Below are positions 34,012 through 45,358 of a stretch of 64,000 bases of DNA, one piece after another. Made by a program: the position numbers and the translations under genes. Positions within the stretch are counted from its first letter, which is position 1. Every line of letters begins with the position of its first letter. The notes under the pieces were generated by a model. It was not told where the DNA came from. It searched no databases and saw nothing but the letters and a program-made list of their open reading frames with translations. Source of the DNA: Hemerocallis citrina (lineage: Eukaryota > Streptophyta > Magnoliopsida > Asparagales > Asphodelaceae); the NCBI GenBank assembly GCA_017893485.1, contig JACEHZ010000206.1:57173-121172 (forward strand), written 5' to 3'.

Positions 34012-36039
34012 TTGACATTACTATTATTAATTTTTTTCCATACACTACACTATTTATTTTATTTTAGTATGGTTAAATTTTTTTTAAGAGCCTAATTTGT
34101 TTTCTTCTAAAAGGCCCACAAAACCCAATCCAATAAGGTTATTTAGGGCATAAGTGCAATTTCATAAAGTATAAGGGGTTATGTGCAAAAAGTAGGGACA
34201 CCTAGGCTATTCTACACCCTTCCACACCTCTCTCCTTCTCTCTTTTTCTTTCTTTCTGCAGACAGCCAGCAGCATAGCTGTGCCTTCCTCCCCCTTTTTC
34301 TATATATACACATGTATTAATCCCTACTACTCCATTTACTACTACTACTACTAACTACTCCTACCTTTTTCTCCTTCTCTCTTCTTTCTTTACTGCCGAC
34401 AGTAGCAGCAACCTTCTTTTTCTTCTCCCTTTTTCTATATATTTATTACTACTTGTTACTACTTCAACTACTACTACTTACTACTATTACTACTACAATT
34501 ACTACTACTACTACTTCACTACTTCTTCAACAACTACCACTTTTACTACTACTAATATGCTACTCCAGCAGTACTACTACTGCAATACCACTACTGCAGT
34601 ACTACTGCACTACTTCTACTACCACTACTGCTGACTACAACCACTCCTACTACTTCTACTGCTGTCCTAGTGTTGTCTATTACTTCTTCAACAACTACCA
34701 CTTCTACTACTATCATTTTTACTACTTAGCTACTGCTACTACTATACAACTATTAAAACAAGAAGACAAGGAAGAATCAAGGAGCAAGGAGGAGAAGATA
34801 GCAACTTGAAACTTGCAAACAAAAGAAAGTGGGTATTCTCCATTCCTTTTGTGTTCAAATTATAAATTTAATAATTGATGCTTGCTAGAAATTGTAGTGG
34901 GTGTTCTTCCTCCTTGTATGCTTCTTTAAGTTTTATTTTTGTATTTAATTGTTTGATTATTTGATTGTATAGTAGTTATTTATAATTTGTTATTTATATT
35001 TAAATAATTGTATAGTAGTTCATTGACATGATTGTGTAGTAAAAGGAAATTGTTGATAATAGATTATTTAGTAGATGGTATAGATTGCTTGATGAATTAA
35101 TAGCATGAATTGTTATTGGTGGTAAACATTAATAGTAATGATTGAAAAGGTATTAAAGTGCGAATGGTTATTAAGTGTTAATAGATTAAATACAAAAAGG
35201 TACAAATGGTTATGTATGCATGCTTGTGTGTATGGTTGAAATAGCCGGGTTATGGAAACAAAGGAAACGAAAAAGGAACAAAGTAGAGAAGATAGAAAAG
35301 ATGTGTTTGTGTAGATAATTACACAATTTTGGAATTAAGTGAATGGGTATTTGGTTGTTCCATGAATGCAAGTTCACACTTGTGCTTGCCTAAACATAAT
35401 ATGGAAAAGTAGTTGGAAAATATGTATGAAAGATGTTCATGCAATTGTTGTATGTGTGAATGTGAAATAGGTTAATTACACTAAGGTGTTTACCATTATG
35501 TGGATGTGAGGTAGTACATACACATGCGTGCAATATCCTAGTATGGAAATAATTTTTATAAGCATGGAATGCGGTGTTAGACAAAATACGGTTATGCATG
35601 GGTACGTATATAACCAATGCATGCTTATATGCATACTTGTTGTGAAGTGTGGTCACATTGAGTGCACTAGTTTGGTGCATGTGTGGATCAACTCTTAGCA
35701 TGATTGGAGGCTAGGTTGAACCCTAACTAAATTAAGATGAGACTTGTTGAGTTGGTGAATTGAGAAATTAAACTAGGATAATTGGTAAGGACAGGCACTA
35801 GTTGGGCATTATACTCTCCTGTCAAGGGGACACGTACGGCGTGGTCTCGTTAATTAATTTCTGGAATTTAGTGATAAGGACTGTATGGTGGAAATTAGGA
35901 AATGGACCCTCCAAATTCACCCAAGGTTCTATGTTGTTCAATACGAACAAGGAGCAAGAGTGTAACTCTAAGTCTCTGGGCGGAGTAAGGATGGCCCTAT
36001 CGATTCGCCTTATGTTCATGATAACTTTGGCAGGGGCAG

Positions 36040-36195
36040 GAGTGGAGAAGGACCATGATTCCGGCAGAGCTGATGATCACCGGCCTGACCGGAAATGGAG
36101 AGGGACCACGATCCTGTCAGAGTGGAGAAGGACCATGATCTGAATGAACAGGGTGATCACTGCCGTTCAGAGTGGAGAAGGACCACGATCCGACT
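36040..36195 (+). repeat. Minisatellite in the 5' LTR
   Basis: Four to five imperfect copies of AGTGGAGAAGGACCAYGATC separated by short spacers containing CCGGCAGAGC or GATCACYGCC. It lies near the 3' part of the LTR and could be a remnant of regulatory repeats. Confidence 0.6.
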
Positions 36196-36751
36196 GCAGG
36201 AGCGGAAATGGACCGCATGTGCTGCAGACTCTACCAGTCACTAGATGAATGTCAGAAACAGGAAGGAGTACAAGAGTATGCATGGCGAGGGATTAAACCC
36301 TATCATCAGAAAAATACGAACTTGATTTGGGGGTATGTAGTATGGGATGCATACGTTTCCAAATCAAGTTTGCATTAGGTTAAGAGCATGGTGTGCATAT
36401 GAGTTGTGCATTAGAATCTAGAACATGACATACAACGACACATGTGGTTTGACTTTCATATTTTTCTTCTACATCAAATATTGATTGTTGAGGATTTTGG
36501 AGATTGTGGTTTTCATCCGCGTTGCGTCAGTTGTATTCAACTGACGTGCCCACAGTTTGCTAATGCAGGATCGCTGATCATGGAGCAGGGGACTCGAGCT
36601 GCGGAAAGCATCCAAGTGTGGGATAAAGTTTCCATGTGCAATGTAAGTTTCTAATTTCCTGTAATTTTTCTGTGTTGTGTACTCATTGAAGTAAAGATTC
36701 TGGGTAAGTGTCACGAGCTTCCAGTGTGTGGAACTCGGGGCGCTACAAAAG

Positions 36752-36763
36752 TGGTATCAGAGC
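36752..36763 (+). other. Primer-binding site, initiator Met-tRNA type
   Basis: TGGTATCAGAGC matches the 3' end complement of plant initiator tRNA-Met and starts five bases after the LTR end. Confidence 0.85.
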
Positions 36764-36920
36764 TAAACTTCAAATTGTAGTACCAACACAACAGGAAATT
36801 AGACTTGGATGCCCCAGTTAGAGTCAGGTTTAGTTTGGATAATAGGACGATCATGATTCATATTGTTGTACATCCAACCTATGTTTATGATCTCCCTATA
36901 TCCAGAACTAATCCCTATCT

Positions 36921-38081
36921 ATGTTTTCTTATTTTTGTAGGATGTCAGGAAGAAATGAAGACGGCACTAACGGGAGGACCGAGGGTGAAGGAAGAGTCTA
37001 TCAAAGAAAAAGAGGCGGTAACAGCAGGAGGACTGAAGGTGAAGGCAGTGGAGTGAATCCCGCCAATCTCAATATCGAAGCAGAAATTGCTCGGTTATAT
37101 CAAATAATGGGAACTTTTATGGAGGCCAATCGAAATTTCGCACCACCACCAGGAACCCAAGAAAGGAATGCAAGCGATACCATTGCTAACCACGTCAAGA
37201 TGGTGGAGTCTTTTAGAAGAATGAAACCACCAGTATTTGATGGCCACGCAGATCCAACGGCAGCCGATGATTGGATTCGTCAGGTGGAGATTGTGTTTGA
37301 AGTACTTAAAACGCCAGAAGAGAGCAAAGTTACATTGGCGACTATCCTTTTGGAAAAAGATGCAGGAGTGTGGTGGCAATCAGTTAAGCGGGGCATGGGT
37401 GATGGACTAATTGCCTGGGAAGATTTCTTAGAAGAATTCAGACAACATTACTTTCCTCTGGATGTCCAAGAAGAAAAAGCTATGAAGTTCATCAATTTGA
37501 GGCAGGACAGTATGACAGTACGAGAATATGAAACTAAGTTTACACATTTATCTCGATACGCCCCGAAAATGGTTCAGGATGAAGTTAAGAAGGCTAAAAG
37601 GTTCGAGCAGGGTCTTCGACCTGGACTGAGGTCAAGGATGGTGCCTTTATGCATTCGTAGGTTTGATAAGCTAGTTCGAAGGGCCGCAGTAACGGAGATG
37701 GACATGAACCAAAACAAGCAGTCCCATGAGAAAAACGGGAATCAGAATGAAGGAAAGCGATCTGTTCCAGCCACAGATTTCATGGAGCAAGGCCTGAACC
37801 AGAAATTCCAGAAGTCTAATACCAGTATAGAAGCCGTCAAGTCAGTGAAGTGTTTCCTCTGTGGAGAACGAGGACACCTTAAATCCCAATGCCCAAGGAA
37901 TAAGATTCAGGATAATGAACGAACATGTTTCAATTGTGGAAAGGTTGGGCACGTCAGGCCAAAATGCCCACAACTACAAAAGAATAATGATCAAGGGAAG
38001 AAGCCCTTCCGTCAGGGACGTACTTTCGCACTAACTGAAGTGGATGCGGAGAAGGACGATGTGGGTCATCACGGGTATTGA
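36921..38081 (+). CDS. Retrotransposon Gag polyprotein with two CCHC zinc knuckles
   Basis: The frame is open for 386 codons. The native start is probably the Met at 36942 (MSGRNEDG), at residue 8. A retrotransposon gag domain follows (PPVFDGHADPTAADDWIRQV, VWWQSVKRG, WEDFLEEFRQHYFP and VREYETKFTHLSRYAP). Then come two zinc knuckles, CFLCGERGHLKSQC and CFNCGKVGHVRPKC, near residues 313-350. This is the capsid and nucleocapsid precursor of a Ty3-type element. The frame ends just past the usual Gag-protease junction: one extra G near 38061 shifts the end, and the unshifted frame reads DDVVITGIEG then stop. No pol follows. Gag itself looks intact and could act in trans with another element's enzymes. 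Confidence 0.9.
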   Translation: MFSYFCRMSGRNEDGTNGRTEGEGRVYQRKRGGNSRRTEGEGSGVNPANLNIEAEIARLYQIMGTFMEANRNFAPPPGTQERNASDTIANHVKMVESFRRMKPPVFDGHADPTAADDWIRQVEIVFEVLKTPEESKVTLATILLEKDAGVWWQSVKRGMGDGLIAWEDFLEEFRQHYFPLDVQEEKAMKFINLRQDSMTVREYETKFTHLSRYAPKMVQDEVKKAKRFEQGLRPGLRSRMVPLCIRRFDKLVRRAAVTEMDMNQNKQSHEKNGNQNEGKRSVPATDFMEQGLNQKFQKSNTSIEAVKSVKCFLCGERGHLKSQCPRNKIQDNERTCFNCGKVGHVRPKCPQLQKNNDQGKKPFRQGRTFALTEVDAEKDDVGHHGY

Positions 38082-38280
38082 AGGATGAAATGTAATTTGT
38101 TATGTTGCTAAAAATTGATATGTTTTGGTTATGACTAGAAGTATGAAGTTTCTATATGTACTCCGTATGTACTTAGTGTTAAATTAAATATGATGTTTTG
38201 TTTTGAGATGGGTACCTTATGATGTTTTTCTGGGTGTCTGATCCTCTCCACTAGTATAGTTCCGAGGACGGAACTATTCT

Positions 38281-38293
38281 AAGGGGGGAGTGA
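38281..38293 (+). other. Polypurine tract
   Basis: AAGGGGGGAGTGA immediately precedes the 3' LTR start at 38294, the expected plus-strand primer site. Confidence 0.8.
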
Positions 38294-38338
38294 TGTAATA
38301 CCCCTAAATTCTTACAATATATATATATATATACATTG

Positions 38339-38383
<45 letters not shown>

Positions 38384-39233
38384 TTGACATTACTATTATT
38401 AAATTTTTTTCATACACTACACTATTTATTTTATGTTAGTATGGTTAAATTTTTTTAAGAGCCTAATTTATTTTCTTTTAAAAGGCCCACAAAACCCAAT
38501 CCAATAAGGTTATTTAGGGCTTAAGTGCAATTTTATAAAGTATAAGGGGTTATGTGCAAAAAGTAGGGACACCTAAGCTATTCTACACCCTTCCACACCT
38601 CTCTCCTTCTCTCTTGTTCTTTCTTTCTGCAGACAGCCAGCAGCATAGCTGTGCCTTCCTCCCCCTTTTTCTATATATACACATGTATTAACCCCTACTA
38701 CTCCATTTACTACTACTACTACTAACTACTCCTACCTTTTTCTCCTTCTCTCTTCTTTCTTTACTGCCGACAGTAGCAACAACCTTCTTTTTCTTCTCCT
38801 TTTTTCTATATATTTATTACTACTTGTTACTACTTCAACTACTACTACTTACTACTATTACTACTACAATTACTACTACTACTACACTACTTCTTCAACA
38901 ACTACCACTTTTACTACTACTAATATACTACTCCAGCAGTACTACTACTGCAGTACCACTACTGCAGTACTATTGCACTACTTCTACTACCACTATTGCT
39001 GACTACAACCACTCCTACTACTTCTACTGCTGTCCTAGTGTTGTCTATTACTTCTTCAACAACTACCACTTCTACTACTATCATTTCTACTACTTAGCTA
39101 CTACTACTACTATACAACTATTGAAACAAGAAGACAAGGAAGAATCAAGGAGCAAGGAGGAGAAGATAGAAACTTGAAACTTGCAAACAAAAGTAAGTGG
39201 GTATTCTCCATTCCTTTTGTGTTCAAATTATAA
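38294..39233 (+). repeat. 3' LTR, truncated
   Basis: Colinear with the 5' LTR without the MITE and Helitron insertions, including the (TAC)n stretch, up to GTGTTCAAATTATAAA. It then breaks into Helitron E, so more than half of the LTR is missing. Confidence 0.8.
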
Positions 39234-39623
39234 AGAGATATTTTACAAACATGTGCAATAAAATGATGAAATTTAACTGTTAAAGATATATCTGCTATTT
39301 TCAATATAACATGTGCAATAAAAAAAAGCATAAAAATTCTGAAAATTTTACAAACCTGAAATCTTAAAATCTAAATTTATAAGCAATAAAGAAAGAATGG
39401 GAGAGAGAGAGGGAGAGAGAGAGAGAGAGAAATATGAAAAAGTGAAGAGAGAAGAGAGAGATAGTAATAAAGTAATGCATTTTTTAGTTTTGGGGGAAAA
39501 ATTTTAATTTTGGGGTTTAAAATTTTGGACGGGAAAATATGTTTTGTGAGAATCTAGGCCATTGGTTTTAGGGGAGATTGAATGAGAGCCACTTGATAGC
39601 TTTTTTGTAATTTATTATATAGA
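39234..39623 (-). mobile_element. Helitron, copy E, 3' end missing
   Basis: On the minus strand it starts TCTATATAATAAATTAC at 39623 and matches copy A through the (GA)n region, but the 3' hairpin and CTAG are absent at the LTR junction. Confidence 0.65.
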
Positions 39624-41472
39624 TATATTTTATCTACCGATTTTACTGTTTCCTTTGTGCTTGCTGGTAAGGATATTCAAAATTTTAACTGAAAGGGTAC
39701 AAGTATTTCTATTACCTTGAGTTTACCCTATGTGATCTGGTTTCAGTTTGATGAGCGAATTGTTAGATAAATAATTTTCTGAAAAGAAAAAAACATGAAA
39801 CTTTGATGGCTTTTAATATCACAAAGTAGAGTTTGATGGCTTTTATCATGTACTTCTTCTATTAGCTTGAGTTTATGGTATGCTATGTGATCTAGTTTCA
39901 GTTTGATGCGCAAATTTTGAAAGATATTAACATGAAACTTTGATGGCTGTTATCACAAAGTAAAGTTTACAATGTGACTTAAAAACCTCGTGTGCTTGTA
40001 TTAGCTGGAGTTCGTAGTATGGGATGCATACTTGAAAATTTGATGGCTTTTATCAACAATCACAAAGTAAAGTTTACATTATGACTTTAAAAAGTAAAAA
40101 GCTTATTATTCAGAAGGAAAAGCCATCAAACCACTGGATTTAGAAATACATGGATGCAACAGCATGTGAGATTTCAAGGAGATAGCATAACAATTAATAT
40201 CGAAGTTAGAATGATTGCAGAGGTTAACTTTCATATCGAAGTTTACAATCCTATAAAGAGATGTAAACAATGCTCAGACAACACATACCTTGGAATTTGA
40301 ACAGTGCTTAGTTTGGACCTTCATCCTTGGCAAAAGATGGATACTCGGCGACAGGAAGAGTACTTTGTTCAGGCCTCAATTAAGCCATCCATAAAGATGA
40401 TAGTTGAGGAGCAGCTGCTACGAGTACAAACCTGTTTCACCAAATCTGAGACAACAATCACGACAAGAATTAAATTATGCTGAATTATACAGGAGAGATT
40501 TTGAGGTTGCCCATATGGTGGTGGACCTGATGATCTAGTTTCTTTGCTTTGTTTTTCATTGTTTTTGTATTAACAAGCAAAAAGAATTAGAAAGGTTAAG
40601 AACTGCATGAACATAGAGATGATTTAGTGGGATGCTGCAACAAAGATTCAAGACATTCATACTGGAAAACTATTAGCATAATCAAGGCAAACTTGCAACA
40701 AAAGCTGTCGGAATGATCACAAAAGTTAACCGTGGAAAGAAAAAAAAAGGTTTGGTATCCTTGTAACACAGGTTTAAAAAAATACTTACATGTTTGGAGC
40801 TCCCATTCAATCTCAATAAGCATGACAGGTGGTTCAGTATAATTACAGTACAAACAAACCAACAAGAATTGAAACAAGCTGTACTGTCAAGCAACAACTC
40901 TCATATATCAATTTTATTTTCAAATGGCAGATAGGAATCAGGAAGTAGAGAGGTCAAATAAACAAAATGCAATACAGAAACAGCATGAAATAAGCTTATT
41001 GAAGAATGCCACAACAATATTCGGTTTCTTTTGAGAGGCACAACCCAACCCTGCCTGCAATACATGAAGCACTCTTCAGACATAATAATGTTACACTTGA
41101 AGCTGTCACGACCTCGACCTTTTGAAAGTTCTCTGCCTTGCATATGACCCTATTGGTATCGGAATTTGGATATGCGTGGCTCCACAATCATTGTTTTGAT
41201 CCTTGCAACATACGTAAGATGCATGCACCAACTTCCTATTGATCTGAAGATAAGTTCTTTTGAACCAAGATTGACAACCCTTTTCGCAGATTGGTCTATA
41301 CCTTCAACATTAAGGAACAGTCCGATCAATAATGGATGATACTCCACAGCTTGATGTACTGATCTGCACCTGTTCAAGAAAACAAAATAAATCCACGTAA
41401 ATATATATATATTTACTGTGAACATGAATTCCCACAAACCAACCCTAACATCTTCAACCTTCAGGCTTCTAA
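39624..41472. other. Intergenic with degenerate tandem repeats
   Basis: About 39690-40110 contains two to three diverged copies of a block of roughly 165 bp with CTTGAGTTTA, TTTCAGTTTGATG and AAACTTTGATGGCTTTTA. The minus strand at 41150-41420 has an open stretch (CRSVHQAVEYHPLLIGLF) after a plausible AG acceptor; I do not recognise it and cannot tell an exon or UTR from chance. Confidence 0.4.
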
Positions 41473-42559
41473 GAGCATCTGTAGTCGTTGCTGCCAAATT
41501 TTGGGTATATAGCAATTTGGAAATAGGAAAAATCGAATCTTGCTGCAGTCGTTCAATGCTATATTTCGATCAGTCATTTGTTTCTTCGATAGACGGATGA
41601 TTATAAACCGTTAATTTGATCGCACGATTCATTATTCTCCGTCCCTTTAAAAAAAATTTTTTTTTAAAAAACAAAGTTACAGACGGATCAATATACACCG
41701 TTAATCTCATCGCACGCTTCATTATAAACCGTCCCTGTTAAGAAAAAAAATTTTTTAAAAAAAAGTCACACACGGTTCATTATGAACCGTCAATTAGGTC
41801 AAAAGGATCATTATGATCCGTTTGTTGAATTTTTTTTTTTTTAAATGTCACACACGGGTCATTATGAACCGTCAATTTGGTCATAAGGATCATTATGATC
41901 CGTTTGTTGACCATCTGTACACTATTAACCATCAGAAACCAAATTTTTTTTTTTTTTTTTAAATGCACTAGAAGACAAAAAAATAATTAAAAAAAAAAAA
42001 AAAATCAAGAAGAAGCCTGGGACGGTTCATAATGTTCCGTCATTTATGTGGTGACGTGTACAAGATGTTGACAGGTTTGGTTTTTTTTTTTTTTTTTAAG
42101 GCACTAAACGGAAAAAAAAAAAAAAAAACTAAAAAAGACCTGGGACGGTTCAATATGAACCGTTAATTAGGACGGACGGTGTTTTATACACCGTCCCTGT
42201 TTAAAAAAATTTTTTAAAAAAAAAACGCACAGACGGTTAAATAAGCACCGTCATTTTGATCGGACGGTTGATTATCTTGCGTCTGTTGAATTTTTTTTTT
42301 GTTTTTTTTTTTTCAAAAACTGGTTAATCATTGGCTAACGTACTTTTTGTACGAAACGGAGGATTATCTTCCGTCAATTAGGACGGACGGTTGATAATCT
42401 TGCGTCCTCTATATTTTGGAAATAGCCAAATCGCCTGCTATATTTGGCACGGCACTATTCATCGTATACCCAAATTTTGGGTATTTGGACGACGACTGCA
42501 GCTCGTTTTTTTCCAAATTTTCCAAATTTTGGGTATTTAGCCCACGACTGTGGATGCTC
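41473..42559. mobile_element. Harbinger-like palindrome-array element, copy 2 (1087 bp)
   Basis: Inverted ends GAGCATCTGTAGTCG and CGACTGTGGATGCTC with TAA target copies at 41470-41472 and 42560-42562. The interior is a series of inverted units such as ACGGTTCATTATGAACCGT, GGATCATTATGATCC and ACGGTGTTTTATACACCGT, separated by poly(A)/poly(T). No transposase. Related in plan to 22465-23178 and 58750-59512. Confidence 0.8.
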
Positions 42560-43010
42560 TAATAGTACTAATTGCATCAGTATGATATTGAAAACTTGTT
42601 TGTTTTGAGAAAAAGTTATATTGATGACTTAATGCCTTTTAGTTTGACAAAGGGTGTAAGCAGTAAAAACATGCAACTATTACTTGTGAAGAAGAAAAAA
42701 AGTACTTTGCGGAATTATCAACAGTTAGCCTGTATAATCCATTAGTTTTATCAGAGGACATCAACAGTTAACTTGGCAATGCTTGTAACGTAAATCCTTC
42801 AAAAAAACACAAACTTTACAGGCAAAACAAATGAGCGGACCAAGTGAGCAAGTATCATTGATGAACCATAAATTTCTTTAGTTTGCAGCACTAAAGATCA
42901 CTAATAAATTATCCAAGTCAATCACTAATCACCTACTTTTCAAATGAACACTTCACAGAACATCCAAATCATATACATTGATACTAAATATTAATTCCGC
43001 TAATTTCATG

Positions 43011-43508
43011 CAAGCCACACGGGATGCACCAGCACTTCACAATAAAACGACCTCAATGGTGGTCTAGTGATAACACTGGGGCAATCCAAGCAAGAAAACT
43101 AATCCTAAATACCAAAATTTTAACAGAACATATGCTTAAAAAGACCATTGTGGGAATGGACAACAGCAACAAGAACTTTGATCAAAGACATGACAATTCT
43201 TTTGGGTGTTTTTTTCTGCATATTAGTCCCTAGCAAATTATGCCTTTGCATCCATCCCGCAAGCCACACGGGATGCACCAGCACTTCACAATAAAACGAC
43301 CTCAATGGTGGTCTAGTGATAACACTGGGGCAATCCAAGCAAGAAAACTAATCCTAAATACCAAAATTTTAACAGAACATATGCTTAAAAAGACCATCGT
43401 GGGAATGGACAACAGCAACAAGAACTTTGATCAAAGACATGACAATTCTTTTGGGTGTTTTTTTCTGCATATTAGTCCCTAGCAAATTATGCCTTTGCAT
43501 CCATCCCC
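43011..43508. repeat. 249-bp near-identical tandem duplication
   Basis: Copies at 43011-43259 and 43260-43508, both starting CAAGCCACACGGGATGCACC. I see about two differences, so the duplication is recent. No gene is recognised in it. Confidence 0.9.
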
Positions 43509-44751
43509 CAAGAATAGTTATTTGCATAATCCCTCATAATGTGAAGCCACTGATTGGTAGTCCATCAAATCAAGAGTCATCCAACAGAGGTGGAAATCAG
43601 TGGAATATTCCGTATATGCTTACAATGTAGCGGCATATGACCTGAAATCCTTACCCTCTACCCGACCAATGGCCATTCCTCAATTCACAAATCCTAACCA
43701 CAAATCTCCCTTTCCTCCTCAATGGAATTTTCCCTCGTTCAACCTTAAATCCAAATCCGATCTTTGCCTCCAACAATCCTTTGCCCTTCTCTTCATCCAA
43801 CACTTGCCTTCTTTTTCAGCACTATTTAAATGACACACCTAGCTTCTCAGCAATGAAATTTGATGACCCAATCCAAACCCAACATAAACTTATAGATCCT
43901 AAAGTGGAGTTAGATTACTCAAAATAAAAGCTCAAAGAACTTGGAGCCCAAGTGGATCTTACAAAATCGCAGAACTTATAATATATGAAAGTGGATATGT
44001 GACCCAAATCCAACCCATTGCCACCTTTATTCAGAAAAATTAAGTCACTAGACAACCCTGATTTAGATCTGACTAGGGTTAAGTTACAAACACTCAGCAA
44101 AGTGACTACTGATGTGTGCCCCCCACATTGAGGATGTCTGTGAAAGATTCTACCGATGTGAAAGATTCTACCGATAGACAAAACTCTAAAGTTGTGGTAA
44201 GGGTGAGGGTTTAATATTTATATTCTAACACGCCATTTGATATAATGTGAAAAACCCAACCGATAGACCAAAACTCCGAAGTTGGGTAAGGGTGAGTGTT
44301 TAATATTTAAATTCTAACAAATACGTAGATACATATTAATGAAGGATGTACATGCAGATATGCTATTTCTTAGGGACTCGTGAAAAAGTATTATTTTGGT
44401 CGGAACAATCTGTTGAACAATATAATTAGACATACTCTGCTTTTTTTATATAATGGAAACTAAGCTACACAGTTTCTACCATTTCTAAACTTATCCATCT
44501 TACAGTACATAGGATCTACCCTAATGAGATAATTAATTCATTTGTCTTTACCCTTTTAAGTTCTCATATTAAAGTTGTCATAGAAAAAAAAAACCCTTCT
44601 TCAATTTTTTTTTAAACCAAGATGCCGACGTTTTACAACACTACCAAGGTAATGTTCAGATGATATCAGATAGGACATAGGAGAAGCGAGAACTTATACA
44701 GACCTACCTTAGCACTTTTGTGAAAAGCAGTTTTGGTGTCCAAGATGCAGA
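43509..44751. other. Intergenic, no recognised gene
   Basis: About 44130-44325 has a diverged direct repeat (CCGATAGACMAAACTC, GTAAGGGTGAGKGTTTAATA). Open frames here are short and unrecognised. Confidence 0.4.
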
Positions 44752-44949
44752 CAGGGCCGGCCCTGAGTTCCCGGGGGAACTAGGCAAACTTCCGAAATGG
44801 GGCCCCTAATAACATATATATATATTTTACGCGCGAAATACGTGCCTATAATTACAAGGGAAGTTCAAAATTGGGGGCCCCAAAAATCGCAAATTCCGCG
44901 GGGGCCCGAGGCGGCCGCCTTACCCGCCTCCATACTGGGGCAGGCCCTG
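44752..44949. mobile_element. hAT-type MITE, 198 bp
   Basis: Ends CAGGGCCGGCCCTGAG and its inverted CAGGGCCTGCCCCAG, with perfect 8-bp target duplications GATGCAGA at 44744-44751 and 44950-44957. GC-rich ends, AT-rich core, no ORF. Confidence 0.85.
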
Positions 44950-45019
44950 GATGCAGACAAGGACCGCCGATGATATTACTCTAGGCAGCTATCAACTCAT
45001 TAAAAAAAATTTGAAAAAG

Positions 45020-45358
45020 AAAATAAGAAAAGCAAAACTACCATCAATGTTCCTTCACTCAGTGTTAAAATCTAACCCAGAGAAAGAACGAGGTTAACAG
45101 GTGGCCCTAATCTCTTTCGGTGAAGAAGGGTCTGATCACAATCCAGTTTGTTATCTACTTACTGTTTTTATTAGTTCAAGTTTTTGAAAGGGAAAACAAG
45201 ACAAGCAAAAGTACCATCGATGTTCCTTCACTCAGTGTTAAAGCCAAACCCAGAGAAAGAAAGAGGTTCAACAGGTGGCCCTAATCCCTTTCAGTGAAGC
45301 AGGGTCAGATCACAATCCAGTTTGTTATCTACTTACCATTTTATTAGTTCAAGTTTTC
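45020..45358. repeat. Old tandem duplication, about 170 bp
   Basis: Two copies (about 45020-45188 and 45189-45358) share ATGTTCCTTCACTCAGTGTT, CAGGTGGCCCTAATC and CAATCCAGTTTGTTATC, with around 10 percent differences. Confidence 0.8.

Noticed and set aside
34453..34809. 118-codon ORF rich in Thr, Leu and Tyr, repeated at 38824-39177
   Set aside because: It is the (TAC)n-rich part of the two LTRs, a non-coding duplicate by origin.
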